Of a stretch of DNA of 64,000 bases, positions 12,001 to 23,315 are shown one piece after another. Each line of letters starts with the position of its first letter. Position 1 is the stretch's first letter. Origin of the DNA: Rusavskia elegans (Eukaryota; Ascomycota; Lecanoromycetes; Teloschistales; Teloschistaceae); the NCBI GenBank assembly GCA_011316305.1, contig SAUG01000077.1, forward strand, positions 62,001 through 126,000, written 5' to 3'. The notes under the pieces are model-generated. The model had not been told where the DNA came from, did not search any database, and saw only the letters and a program-made list of their open reading frames with translations. The position numbers and the translations under genes are program-made.

Positions 12001-14282
12001 GATTATACGAGATATAGAAGTATTTTCCTTACTAGAGAAATCTTTATTAGTAATAAATATTTACGTTTCGGTTTTATTACTTTCCGTATTCTAGTAAACG
12101 GTTTTAAAATATTTAAATAAAATATTATATAATTCGAATAAGGCGTTATATTTCTAATATAAATAGGAAACTTTCGGCCTAGTATTAACGAAATTCTAGC
12201 TAACTTATTTATATTCTAATTCCTTATAAGCTCTATTATAGTATTCGATATTATTATTATAGAATTTGGCGGAACTATTACTATAATATCTATAGACGGA
12301 ATTCTATTTAGTATACTAGACGTAGGCTTCCTCTATAGTAGGATAGTCTTCGTTATATATATTTTCGTAAACTCCTACCTAATAGGCTTACTAAAGCAGA
12401 GCTAGCGGAACTAAATATTAAAAATTTAAACCGAAATACGGTCTTAGTTCTTAGGCCTAGTTATTATAAAATCTTTAAAGTCTATTACTATATACTAGTA
12501 TAGTATTCTATCCAATTAGATAGGAATTTTTTTATAGATTTTCTAATCTATTTATAAATATAGAACGATGAAAATTCGCGCTATTTTAGATAAAAGGCGC
12601 TCCTAATAGATTCTTTTTAATAAAAGGAAGTTAATATCTTTAAGAAAGCTATAAAGCCTATTAAACTATAAAACGCTAATATTTATATTAAAAAGAGCCG
12701 AAACTAAATATAGATTAGTATATTATATTTTTAAGTACCTATTAGAGTCGGAATAGAAATAGATTCCCTATTTATTAACGGCTAGAGCTATTAAAAGATA
12801 TTTTCTAGAATTACCGAAGGTAATCTTTTTTTATAGCCTAAATTTCGAGTTTATAATTATCTATTAAACGAAAGAACGTATTAACGGTAGTTTTTTTTAT
12901 AGGTTTAGAGATTAGTATAGTATGGAAAGGAATAGTAAAATCTATTTATATCTATATAATAATTTACCGAATATTAGTAGTTTATAGTCTAGCCTAGCCG
13001 TATTCGTAAGGTTTACGTTAACGGCTTATAATTTTGATAGTATACTTTTTTTTATTTAGAATATATATTCTTTTTTCTATTAGTAGTTTAAAACGAGCGA
13101 TTAAAGCGTTAATTTATATATCGAAATCCTTTATTAGATATTCTTTTTTTATATCCGAAAGTTTATTAGAATACTATTATAGAGCTTCGCCGCGAAGATA
13201 TATTTATATGTTTTCTTTAACCTTACTATTAGATCTAGGATCGTCTTTAATATATTCGGTAAAGATATAGATATCGCGGAAATAGATATTTTTACCTATA
13301 TATTTAATATAAGGCCTAGTTTCGACAGATTTATTATTATAGAAGGGGTAAAAGTAGCTAATATTCTCTACGATAAATTTTTCGTATTTATCGACTTTAA
13401 CGTAGAACGTAGAAAATTTAGACGGAAGTAAAGATATTTTTTTCTTTCGCTAGCGGAATTTTCTAAATTCTTTTTATATTATCGTATTTTATATCTAGAT
13501 AGCTATATTCTAATTTTCTAATTAATCGAGGAACTGTATTAGAATAGAATCTATATTATAGCTTTATATTATATTTGGCTTCCGGGTTATACCCGCTTTA
13601 GATAAGATAGAAAGGTCCGCGATAGGTTTATTAACTATATCTTTCTTTTCTTTACTTTTAGAGGAGGTTCGATAATTTACGATAGTTTGAATATATATAG
13701 AATTATTCCGGAATTCTACTATAGATTCTCTAAAACGTTTAATAGTAGCTCGCGCTATATACCTATTATTTATCTATTTATCGGGCTATTTAAACGATCG
13801 CGGTATCTAAGAAAATAATTTTATTTTAAAGCCTATTACGTTATCTACTTCGGTTCTAGAGAGTCTAGAGTTACTATAGTTATTTTATACGAAGTTTAAT
13901 AACTCTAGTCCTTTCTAGTACTAGTTAGTAGCGTATCTAGCGCTAGATCTTTTAAGGAATTCGGCGAGCTAGTATCCGAAAAGGATAGTAGCCTTATTAG
14001 GAGATAGAAATAGCTTATCTATCGCTATTTTAACTAATTAGGATCTAATTAATAAACCGCTTTATTTCTATCGTACCTAAATATATAAGATATAATTAGT
14101 AAAAAATAGTAGTTAATTAGTAAATACTATTAATAAAGTATATTTTTTTAAAATAATAGTATTTCCGAGAATACGGATAACCTTGCTAGTATTATTTAGT
14201 ATTTATAAACGGAAATTAGTATTTATAAACGCTATATATATATTATATAGTACGTATAAATAAACCTTTTATTATTACTAAT
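12001..14282 (-). pseudogene. G1 gag region and leader, decayed
   Basis: Position between the 5' LTR (14283-14524) and the protease/RT region makes this the gag region of G1. I could not read a confident gag core or zinc knuckle through the stops. A 78-codon plus-strand frame at 13034-13270 is antisense and hydrophobic by composition, and is not a gene. Confidence 0.5.
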
Positions 14283-14524
14283 TATTATAGATCGATTTTA
14301 ATAATAATAATAGCTTAATTATTTCTATATAGATAGAAAGCTATTCTATAAATAAGCGAATAAAGCTGAACGCTAGATCTAATCGGGTAACGAATCCCGT
14401 AGAGCTAATAAACCGCGGTTAAGCGGGGCTTAGTCAGCGTATTAGTCAGCCGGCACTATCGGCCAGTACTTTCACATCCAATGAACTCTATATAAATTGT
14501 AGACAGCTCAAATGGTTTATAATA
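14283..14524 (-). repeat. 5' LTR of G1
   Basis: 242 bp, paired with 6660-6901. Its inner part is mutated but the last ~80 bp retain CpA/TpG (ACTTTCACATCCAATG), so RIP damage is uneven. Confidence 0.93.
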
Positions 14525-14551
14525 TTAGTCCTTCCTTTTTATTTAGTTTAT

Positions 14552-14961
14552 TGTAACGTCCCTGTATATTAGAGGGCGTTACGCTCGAGCCTAGCTATAG
14601 CCGTAGACGTAGTCCGAGCTATTAAATAGTAAGGGAATCCTAGCGTAGATTATTATAACTAATCCTATATAGCCGCAGAGGTACGGTTTCGATATTACGA
14701 GGTATTTTCGTTACGAGGTAATTAAAAAGAAAATAGTAGAAATATATTTAATAATTATATTAACGACTAATAAAAGAAACTATCTGTAGGAATAATAAAT
14801 AATATATATAGTAAAAGTAGCCGTAAAGGCTGATAGATAGTCGTCTATTAAAAATCCCGTTAGAAGGGACGGCTATAGCGGCTATAAACGGCTATAGATA
14901 ATTAAACTCGTTTATTTAACTAATCTTTCTAGAGAACCTTTATAGAGTTGTAGATATAATA
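14552..14961 (-). repeat. 3' LTR of G0b
   Basis: 410 bp, starts TGTAACGTCCCTG and ends GATATAATA. Matches the three other G0 LTRs. Confidence 0.92.
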
Positions 14962-15699
14962 CGGCCCCCCCTATATCGCTTTTTATCTAGCGTAAAAACC
15001 GCCTATAGGGTATAAAAGGAGTATTTTTCTTTTTTCTTTCTCTTTCCTTTTTTAATATCTTTATTATATATTTACGAAGAGGAAATCGACTGAAATCTTT
15101 TTATTATATCTAGTTAAAAGGAGTCGTAATACCTTTTCTTTATTTTCTATATATTTATAATCTTTTAAAAGAGTATAAAGTCGAGGATAGTAGTAATATT
15201 TATAAAGAATATACTCGGGTTTAGAAATTATATAACTTTCTAATATCTGATACTATCTATATATCGTTTCTTTTATTTCTTTTTCCTATTAATTCTTTTA
15301 AAAAAGCGTTTTAAAGATAAAAAGAATAAATTTCGTTCTAATATCGCGGGTATTTTTAATAAATATTCTAAGGCTCGCTGTTATATCGAATCCTTTCTTA
15401 ATTCTAAAAAGGAAATTCGTAATAAACGTTTAGTTTAGAAATCGGATCTCTCCCGATTCTTTAGTAAATAAAAGTATTTTATTACCTATTATCGCGCTTT
15501 AGATAAATATAAAAGTAATCTTATCGTTTAAGAGTAATACGTATTTTCCCGGTTAGATAAATTTAATAATCCGGTTATATTTTATTCCTCCGTTAGTTTT
15601 ATACCAGCCGCGTAAGAGGCGTCTATTAAATTAATACCTGGTTTTAGTTCGGATAATCTAGATTAAATTTTAAAAGATTTTAACTTCTTTCAATCTATA

Positions 15700-17430
15700 G
15701 AAAATATAGGATTCTAAAGAAAATCTAATAAAAAGTTCCTCTACTACTATTTTTATATATTTCGGATTATATATCTATTCTATAACTTATTTCTGGTTCT
15801 TCTAATAGTTTTACTAAATCTAATTTTTTAGTAACTATTTTGTTATATAACGATAAAGACGGATATCAATCGAATTCTTCGTTCCTAGATTAAGCGCTAA
15901 GTACTAGGTCCGGTATTCCTTTATTCTAGTCTACTTGGTTCAGTTTATAGTATTCGATTTTATCTATAGCTTTAACTATATTCTAGTATATTTTTCTAAT
16001 ATATTCTATCTAGAGCTATTAAATTATTTTTTTAATTTTATTATATTTTTTAGTAAATTATTAAAGGAGGTAATAGTATTTTTTCTAAATATTTATTTTC
16101 TAAACTTTTCCGCCTTCCTTAAATTTTTTATTTAAGTCTTTAATCTCTTTATAGTTTATTATCGAAACTTCGTCTATTTCTTTATATAAAAGATTTTTAT
16201 AGGCTAGGAGATATATTATTTATAATTTTTTTTTCTTATTAATAGTACTCTTTTCTATTAGTTTTTCTAAGATCGATTCTTTCTATTTATTTTCTAAAAT
16301 AACGTAACTTCTTTGACTTTCGATTATAGTAAAATTTATTATTCTAATTAATCTATATTTTATCTTAATTTCGATATTAAAGATTCTATTATTATTTATT
16401 ATTCGTCCGTAGAGATATCCTTTAATCTTATTATAGAATCCTTTTATAACTTTATTATCTTCCTCTCTATTTACGAGAGCTATTATTTATTAACCTCCGA
16501 TTTTAATTTTAAGCGCTGCTATAAAGGGTTTCTCGGTTTCGTATAATTTAAAGTCGATTATTAGCCTTATTTACTACGCTTTTCCTAGTTTTTTAAAGTA
16601 ATATTCTATCCTCTTCTTATCTAATAGGTAGATAGGGTAAATATTATTATAGCAGGCTAACTAGCTTTTTACTATATATTTATTAGGTAATTCTTCTATT
16701 ATTTTAAAAAAATATTCGGTTACTTTAGTTACCTCTTTAGTTAGATAATTTCTTTTAAAATATCTTATTTTTCCGTATAAGTAATAAGCTTTAGTTTTTA
16801 ATCCTTTAATCTCGGTAGTATCGAGTTCTATTAGATTTCCTCTAGGCTTTCTTTTAGTAGGTCCTATCTTACTAAGCGCCTGTTTATCTAAGTATATTTC
16901 GTATTACCTAGTATCGATCCTTATTATAAACTCGATAAAATCTACTAACGAATCTAGTTCTTTAATTACTACTATAGCTTCCTTAATTCTTATCTAGAGT
17001 TCTTTATAGAAGTAGGCTTTTAAAGCTAAATCTTCCTAGTCTATTTTATAAGCTAACGTTTTAAACTAAATAGTATAGGTAGCTACCGACTTCTACTATT
17101 TTAAAACTATTAGTCTCCTACCTATTACCCTATCTCTATTATTATCTTTAAAGGTTTCTTTTATAGCCGTAATAAAATTGCCGAAGGTATAGAAAATCTA
17201 TAATATCTTATCTTCTCTCTATCCTTCCGGATTATCGAGGTAATCTTCTACTTAAAGCTATATCTAATTAATAGTAACTCTTCCTAGATATAATATTATA
17301 AATAGAACTTTAACTACTTTATTTAGAAACTAGTTTATATATAATACGAAGTAAATACTTATCTAAATAATCTATAGTTTTAAAGATCCTTTATCTTCTT
17401 TATAGATATTAGGTATTACTACTTTAATAG
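15700..17430 (-). pseudogene. G0b gag remnant with tyrosine-substituted zinc knuckle
   Basis: Minus strand. A retrotransposon gag core is readable at about 17330-17000 (SVATYT, then FKTLAYKID, EDLALKAYFYK and IKEAIVVIKE segments). A CCHC knuckle position follows at 16745-16786 with the spacing X2-X4-X4 intact, but all four ligands are Tyr (AYYLYGKIRYFKRNY). After it comes a segment resembling a retroviral-type protease flank (FIAALKIKIGG, IIALVN; about 16580-16450), then a Lys/Glu-rich, probably coiled-coil tail. Several in-frame stops replace probable Trp and Gln codons. A 66-codon hydrophobic plus-strand frame at 15935-16135 is antisense to this and is not a gene. Confidence 0.7.
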
Positions 17431-17485
17431 TAACGCTTTAATCTATAGATCGGGATAACGGGACTAATATAATAAATTATTAAAG

Positions 17486-17895
17486 TATAATATTTCTATA
17501 TATTAGAGGGCGTTACGCTCGGGCCTAGCTATAGCCGTAGATATAGTCCGAGCTACTAAATAGTAAAGAAATCCTAGCGTAGGTTATTATAACTAATTCT
17601 ATATAGCTATAGAGGTACGGTTACGATATTACGAGGTATCTTTATTATAAGGTAATTAAAAAGAGAATAGTAGAGACGTATTTAATAATTATATTAATAA
17701 CTAACGAGAGAAACTATCTATAGGAGTAATAAATAATATATATAGTAAGAGTAGCCGTAAGGGCCGACAGGTAGCCGTCTACTAGAAGTCCTATTAGGAG
17801 GGACGGCTATAGTAGCTATAGGCGGCTATAGATAATTAGGTTCGCTTGCCTAACCAATCCTTTCAGGGAACCTCTGTGGAATCGTAGACGTAACA
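17486..17895 (-). repeat. 5' LTR of G0b
   Basis: 410 bp. On the coding strand it begins TGTTACGTCTACGATTCCAC, well preserved, with CpA and TpG intact over the terminal ~60 bp. Confidence 0.92.
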
Positions 17896-18440
17896 CTTAT
17901 ATATTTATATTATACGTTATTTCCGAATTTTCCGAAATTTATACTAATTTTTATTCTATAGCTACTATTTTATCTTATAATAATAAAGATAGATACTATT
18001 TAATCGAAATCTTCGTTTTTTAGTTAAACGTTTAGCGTAGAGTCTAGCGTTTTATCTTTATTCTAGTTTTAGACCTAATTTATATTCTATTTAGTCCGTT
18101 ATATAGTTTTAATAACGCTATAATATATTTTTTTAATATAATCTATCTATAGTTACTCGATTATTTTTTCGTTTTTTAATACCAATTACTATAGTAAATA
18201 ATAGTATTCTTTCTAGATTTTTATTTTTTATATCTCGTTTCCTTTTTTAAACTTTATATCTAGATTTTTATTCTATTCGTAATCTATATTTAATTTAATA
18301 TTAAATTTTTTATTTAAAAGATTTTTATAAACGAGAAAATATATTATTTATAGTTTTATTCTTCTATCGACAATACTTTCATTTATTAATATATCTTAAA
18401 TTCAACTTTTATATTTCTTTCCGAAAATAATATATTATTT

Positions 18441-18609
18441 AGTTAATTTGTTTTGGTTTTAATACCCGGTAAACCAATGGTTTAGTAAATAAATCAAACG
18501 TTGGTATACCAGTATTAAATATACGGTAGCAGAATTTATACCCCAGTTTAGTTGACGTAAATAATAATTCTATCTATAGAATTTCAATTCAAATTTGTTC
18601 AGTAATATA
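18441..18609 (-). mobile_element. 5'-truncated copy of the 1-kb non-LTR family (169 bp)
   Basis: Matches only the last ~170 bp, the A-rich-tail end, of the elements at 23316, 36123 and 62941, in inverse orientation. It is flanked by a 12-bp direct repeat AATATATTATTT (18429-18440 and 18610-18621) and interrupts G0a; G0b has the empty site. 5' truncation with a 12-bp TSD is the hallmark of target-primed reverse transcription. It is less mutated than the surrounding G0a sequence, so it is probably younger or was too short for efficient RIP. Confidence 0.8.
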
Positions 18610-19740
18610 AATATATTATTTTAAACTATTAATTATTATAAAATCAGTCCTTCGAATTAGTCCGTATTTTATCTTGATTTCTATTCCTATAATTCTATTA
18701 TTTTATTTAGGATATTTCTAGATATATTCTTTAATTTAGTCGTATAATTCTTTTATAATCTTTTTTTTCTTCTTTCTATTTATAAAAACTATTATTTTAT
18801 AACTACCGATTTTAATTTTAAATACTATAGTAAAAGGTTATTTTTTTTTATAATTTTAATTCTATTATTAACTTCTTTACTTTTTTTATCTTTATTAATT
18901 CTATTAAATTCTATTCTAATTCTCTTTTATTCGACAAATAGATTAGATATTTATTATTATAGTAGATTATCTAGCTTTTAGCTATCTATTTTCTAGCTTT
19001 TTTTAAGATAATTTTTCTATTACTTCGAACTAATATTCGATTACTTCGGTTATTTTTTTAGTTAGATAATTTCTTTTTAGATATTCCGTTTTTTATATAA
19101 ATAATAAACTTTTATCCGCGATTTTTTAAATTCGGTAATATTAAATTCTATTAGATTTTTTTTAGACTATCTTTTACTATTACTAGCTCGATTAGTATAG
19201 CTAGTAAATTTAGTTTTTCGATTACTACTATAGCTTCTTTAATTCTATTACTAAATCTTTTATAGAAATTGATTTTTAAGCTAAGTTTTTCTAGTCTTTT
19301 TTATAAACTAACGTTCTAAACCAAGTAGTATAAAGAACTACCGACTTCTACTATCTTAGAATTATTAGTTTCTTTTCTATTATTTTATTTTCGTTTTTAT
19401 TTCTAAAAATTACTTTTATAACTATAATAAAGTTATCCAATCTATAAAAGATTTAAGATATTTTTTCTTCCTTTTAATTTTCCGGGTTTTTGAAATAGTC
19501 TTTTATACTAGACGATATCTAATTAAGGGCTTTATATACGAAATATATTACTATAAATGGATCTTTAACTATTTCTTTTAGAAACTGGTTTATATAAAAT
19601 AAAAAATAGATATTTATCTAAATAAACTATAGCTTTAAAGATTTTCTATCTTTTTTATAGATATTAGACGTTATCGTTTTAATAGTATCGGTTTAGTCTA
19701 TAGGGCTGGATAATAAAACTAATATAGTAAATTATTAAAG

Positions 19741-20150
19741 TATAATATCTCTATATATTAGAAATCGTTATATTCGAATCTAATTATAATAATAGATATA
19801 ATCTAAGCTATTAAATTATAAAAAAATACTAGCGTAGGTTATTATAACTATTCCCGTATAACTATAAAACTAAGGTTACGATATTATAAAGCGTCTTCAT
19901 TACGAAAGTAATTAAATAAAAATTGGTAGATATATATTCAATAATACTATTAAAAACTAATAAAAGAAACAATCTATAGAAATAATAAACGATATATATA
20001 TTAAAAATAACTACTTATATTAATAGATAGCCGCCTTGTAAAAATTTCGTCTAAAAGAGCGGCTATATCGGCTATACGCGGCTATAGATAATTAGGCTCG
20101 CTTGTTTAACCAATCTTTCAGAATATTTTTATAGAATCGTGGACGTAATA
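19741..20150 (-). repeat. 5' LTR of G0a
   Basis: 410 bp, pairs with 5458-5867; the flanking duplications are ACTAT and ATTAT. Confidence 0.9.
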
Positions 20151-20305
20151 ATTATAACCGTTTAACAAAATTATTTTAATAGTTTTAAAAATTATAAACT
20201 TTAGTAATTATTTAGTTTTCCGACCTTATAATACTATTATCGATTAATTTACTAGGATAGAAAAATTAAATCGATTATCGAACGATTTTATTAAAGAAAT
20301 TACAA

Positions 20306-20412
20306 CTGAATTGGGGTATAAATTCTGCTACCGTGTATTTAATATATATATACCAACGTTTGATTTACTTATTGAACTACTGATTCACCGGGTACAAAAA
20401 CTAAAATAAAAT
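20306..20412 (+). mobile_element. Second truncated copy of the 1-kb non-LTR family
   Basis: About 107 bp matching the 3' end of 62941-63926. It contains TTCTGCTACCGTGTATTT, a CACCGGGTAC segment and an A-rich end (AAAACTAAAATAAAATAACT). Orientation is plus, opposite to the 18441 copy. The 5' junction is approximate and I could not settle the target duplication. Confidence 0.65.
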
Positions 20413-21564
20413 AACTAAATAAATATTAATAGTTTATCAATCTGTTATTATATAGTTATAAAATACTATTTTTATATTAACAAAAAAGTGAATTAATTTA
20501 AAATATTACGAATATTCTAGAATCTATAATAAATATAACCTTTATCGAAATTAGAATAAAGAAAATAACGATATAGAAATAGAAAACTTTTTAGAATAAA
20601 AAAATAGATATCGGATCGAATATAAAAAATATTTTATTAAAATTTATAGAATATTTATTAATTTTTCAATTTATAAAATCAAATATAGAGATAAATATAA
20701 AATTGTATAAGAAGATAGTATATTATAATTTTACTACTAATTTTAAAATTTATTTTTTCTATTTTAATTAGTATTTTTCGATAATTCTAATATTTTCGAG
20801 TATCTATTTTCGAAGCTAAACGATATTTACGCGCTAATACTAAAGAGAAAAATTTGAATTAGATATTTTAGAAAAATAACGCTTCGAATTTTCTAAAATT
20901 AATAAAGATAATTTAAAATATTTTTATTATCTAATATCTTTAGTAGAAATAGAAAAGATTTTTAATTTTACGAAAAAAATTTATCGGTAGAATTAAATTT
21001 AAATAATTCTAGATTATATAAAGTAGAAAAAAATAATTAAATTCTATAATTAAATAATAGATATAAAAATAAAAAAACGTTTAAAGAAACTATAGAATAT
21101 ATATAATCAAATTAAAAATAGAGAAAAATAAAAATATATCTAGAAAATAGAATCTATTTAAAGAAAATTTTAAAAGTATTTTAAATAATTTGATCTAAAT
21201 ATTTTTTATAGTTTAGAATATAAATATATATTTCTAATATTTAAATTATTTCGAATATTATTATATTTATTAGTTTATAGATTTGAATTAAAAATATCGT
21301 TTAATTACTATTTAAATATATATATTAATAATTATTTATAAAAAAAAATCTATAAAATTATTTATTAATAAATATATTCTTTTTTATTATTTTCTTCTGG
21401 AATTAAAAACTAATATACAAATAAAAACGGTTAACAAATAATATATATCAAATTATATAACGAATAAAATAAAATAAATAATTTAACTCAATATTTTACT
21501 ATAATAATATTAATTATAACTTTTAGAATATAATATAAATAGTATAATTTGAAACTATTAAAGT
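20413..21564. other. Decayed AT-rich repeat DNA, unclassified
   Basis: Stops in every frame, no LTR or terminal repeats and no readable domain. It may continue the X repeat family to its right. Confidence 0.35.
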
Positions 21565-22575
21565 AAATATATATTAATTAATATACTGGAATTCGAAATA
21601 CTAATAACAATTCGCTTTATTAAAACTATTAGTTCGATACTATACGACCGTTATAGTTACTAAATTTATAGTATTTAATATTATAATTTTAAAATACTTT
21701 ATATCGAATTAATATACGTTTAATATATTCGTATACCGTTTTTAAAATAAAAATCGGTCTAGAAAAAAAATTATTATAATTAAATAGAAATTTTTAAATA
21801 TCGGATTATTAGACCGTATAATAGATTTATATAATATTATACGAATTATCTATTTTAAAAAATTTCTATTTTCTATTTCGAATTTTAATTTTTTTAAATT
21901 AATTACCCGAATCTATTTTTTATTATAATAATACTAGTTTTTTTTATTTTAATTCTAATATCTTTTTCGCTAGATTTTTTAACTTTTTTATAATATTTTT
22001 TTTCGCCTATTTCTAGTACTACTATAACGTTTCTATTATAAATCTATTTCTATTATATAGGTATCTATTTTTATATTATATTCTAGAAACTAAATTTTCC
22101 GATTTAATATTTTATTATCTATTAAATATATCGTATCTTTAAAAATAAAATCTTCTATATCCTATTTTCTTTTCTATTAAACTACTTTTTCTAATTAACT
22201 TTTAGACGGACGTTTTATTTTTAGAATAATATATATCTATTTCGAAATAACTCGTATTAATAGAAATAGATCTAAAAAGCATGCTATAGCTATATAAATA
22301 TTATAATAATAAAAATATATCAATTTATAAATGATTATAATATTTATCGCTTTTAATTCTATAGTAGCTAGTTATTACTCTACGACGTGTTTACTAGTTC
22401 TAGATTGAATTTCTATTTTACTACTTCTCGCTATATTTTATATACCGATCTTTTTATATAAAAGCCGAAGAAAATTCTAAAATTATCTATATTTTTAAAT
22501 ATATTAGATTAATACGGCTTTCGATTAATATTTTATATTAGCTAGACGATATACTATATTCTACCTATTATACGG
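21565..22575 (-). repeat. X repeat, copy 1 (inverted relative to copy 2)
   Basis: About 1 kb aligns with the reverse complement of 61195-62212, including the shared block around ATACTATACGACCGTTATAG (about 21641). Read on the minus strand it has the character of a broken coding sequence (compare copy 2). It ends at the hAT-like terminus at 22579, which may interrupt it. Family unknown. Confidence 0.6.
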
Positions 22576-22578
22576 TAA

Positions 22579-22800
22579 CTGGTCGTCGGATCGGATTTCG
22601 GATTCGGATTAGCTAATTCGACCCGATCCGAATCGGATTAGATAAAAATATAATCCGATTCGGCCGGATTTCGAATCCGGATTAACTAATCCGATCCGAT
22701 CCGAAAAATAGTATAAAAATATAAAACTAGTATTACATTTATATAGATTTACTAAAAATATTCTTATTATTTAACTACGCTAGCTAGAAAATCCGTAGTA
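22579..22800 (+). mobile_element. hAT-like terminus, second fragment
   Basis: Starts CTGGTCGTCGGATCGG and matches, over about 200 bp, the reverse complement of the right end of the MITE at 39313-39769, including the stacked CCGATC/CGGATTAG sub-repeats and ACGCTAGCTAGAAA. The opposite end was not found, so the length is unknown. It may be the end of a larger, decayed element reaching toward 23.3 kb. Confidence 0.5.
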
Positions 22801-23302
22801 AACCTAAATATATTATTTCGATATATTACCTTTATTAAACTGTTACTTATACGAATCAGTTATTATATCGGACCGATATATTCTATTCGTTCGTACTTTA
22901 CTTCGTAGTCTATTATCGACCCTATATAACTTTCGAATTCGTTAAAACTCTGCTTTAAAAACCGTTAAAAAACGCTATTTTTAGTATTAAAAAGATTTCG
23001 TCTAATCTAAAATATATTTTGAAATAATTTTTCTAGTATTTAATATTTTTAACCTTTTAGGTCTAGCGCGTATCTCTCTAACCTCTAAAGTTTTAGTAAC
23101 GATAAAAGATACTATATAAATAATCTTTCAGAAATTTTTAATTTAAAATTTTTATTTATTTTTATTTTCGGATTTTAAATCGGAACTTTTTTTTTTATAA
23201 TAAAATTAGAAAGTATTAATATAGAATTAATATAAAAAAGCTATAACTTTATTTAATTATTAGTATCGGATCTATATCTATTATTCTATTATAGAATTAA
23301 CT
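22801..23302. other. Decayed AT-rich DNA, unclassified
   Basis: Possibly body of the hAT-like element starting at 22579. No motif recognised. It forms the left target flank of the non-LTR element at 23316. Confidence 0.35.
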
Positions 23303-23315
23303 ATCGCTATAGTAT

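Larger units (their letters stand above)
6660..14524 (-). mobile_element. G1: Ty3/gypsy LTR retrotransposon nested in G0a
   Basis: 242-bp LTRs (6660-6901 and 14283-14524) flanked by a perfect 5-bp TSD TTAGT (6655-6659 and 14525-14529). The total is 7865 bp. Coding order on the minus strand is Ty3/gypsy: gag region (about 14.2-12 kb), protease region, reverse transcriptase (about 10.9-10.0 kb), RNase H (about 9.85-9.4 kb), integrase traces (about 9.0-8.3 kb), then a 3' region with tRNA-like sequences (7010-7561), then the 3' LTR. All frames are broken by RIP-type stops. The RT/RNase H resembles chromoviral elements of filamentous fungi. It inserted after G0a. Parts of its right (5') LTR around 14460-14550 keep CpA/TpG sites and are less mutated than the left LTR. 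Confidence 0.95.
14552..17895 (-). mobile_element. G0b: second gag-only LTR element, nested in G0a
   Basis: 410-bp LTRs at 14552-14961 and 17486-17895, TG…CA type (TGTAACG…CGTAACA), total 3344 bp. The TSD is TTTAT (14547-14551) against CTTAT (17896-17900), one C/T transition apart. It sits inside G0a, its own family: after 17895 the sequence resumes G0a at the point left at 14551. The internal 2.5 kb encodes only a gag-type polyprotein remnant on the minus strand, with no RT or integrase, so it is non-autonomous by inference. The outer end of its right LTR (17830-17895) is little mutated. Confidence 0.93.
5458..20150 (-). mobile_element. G0a: gag-only LTR retrotransposon, split by nested insertions
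   Basis: Two 410-bp LTRs (5458-5867 and 19741-20150) flank it, with a 5-bp TSD ACTAT/ATTAT (5453-5457 and 20151-20155) that differs by one C/T transition. Its own sequence is 5458-6659, 14530-14551 and 17896-20150, less a 169-bp insertion with its duplicated site at 18441-18621. That leaves about 3.3 kb. These pieces align collinearly with G0b (14552-17895). The coding strand is minus, shown by the gag remnant in G0b. It is interrupted by G1 at 6660, by G0b at 14552 and by a truncated non-LTR copy at 18441. It is heavily mutated and non-coding now. No RT or integrase is visible, so mobilisation in trans is inferred. Confidence 0.9.

Noticed and set aside
13034..16135. Short hydrophobic ORFs at 13034-13270 and 15935-16135 (possible membrane peptides)
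   Set aside because: Both are antisense to retroelement coding regions; Phe/Ile/Leu/Tyr richness follows from the AT bias.
5458..17895. Four 410-bp repeats read as one composite or tandem array
   Set aside because: TSDs and collinearity show two separate elements of one family, one nested in the other.
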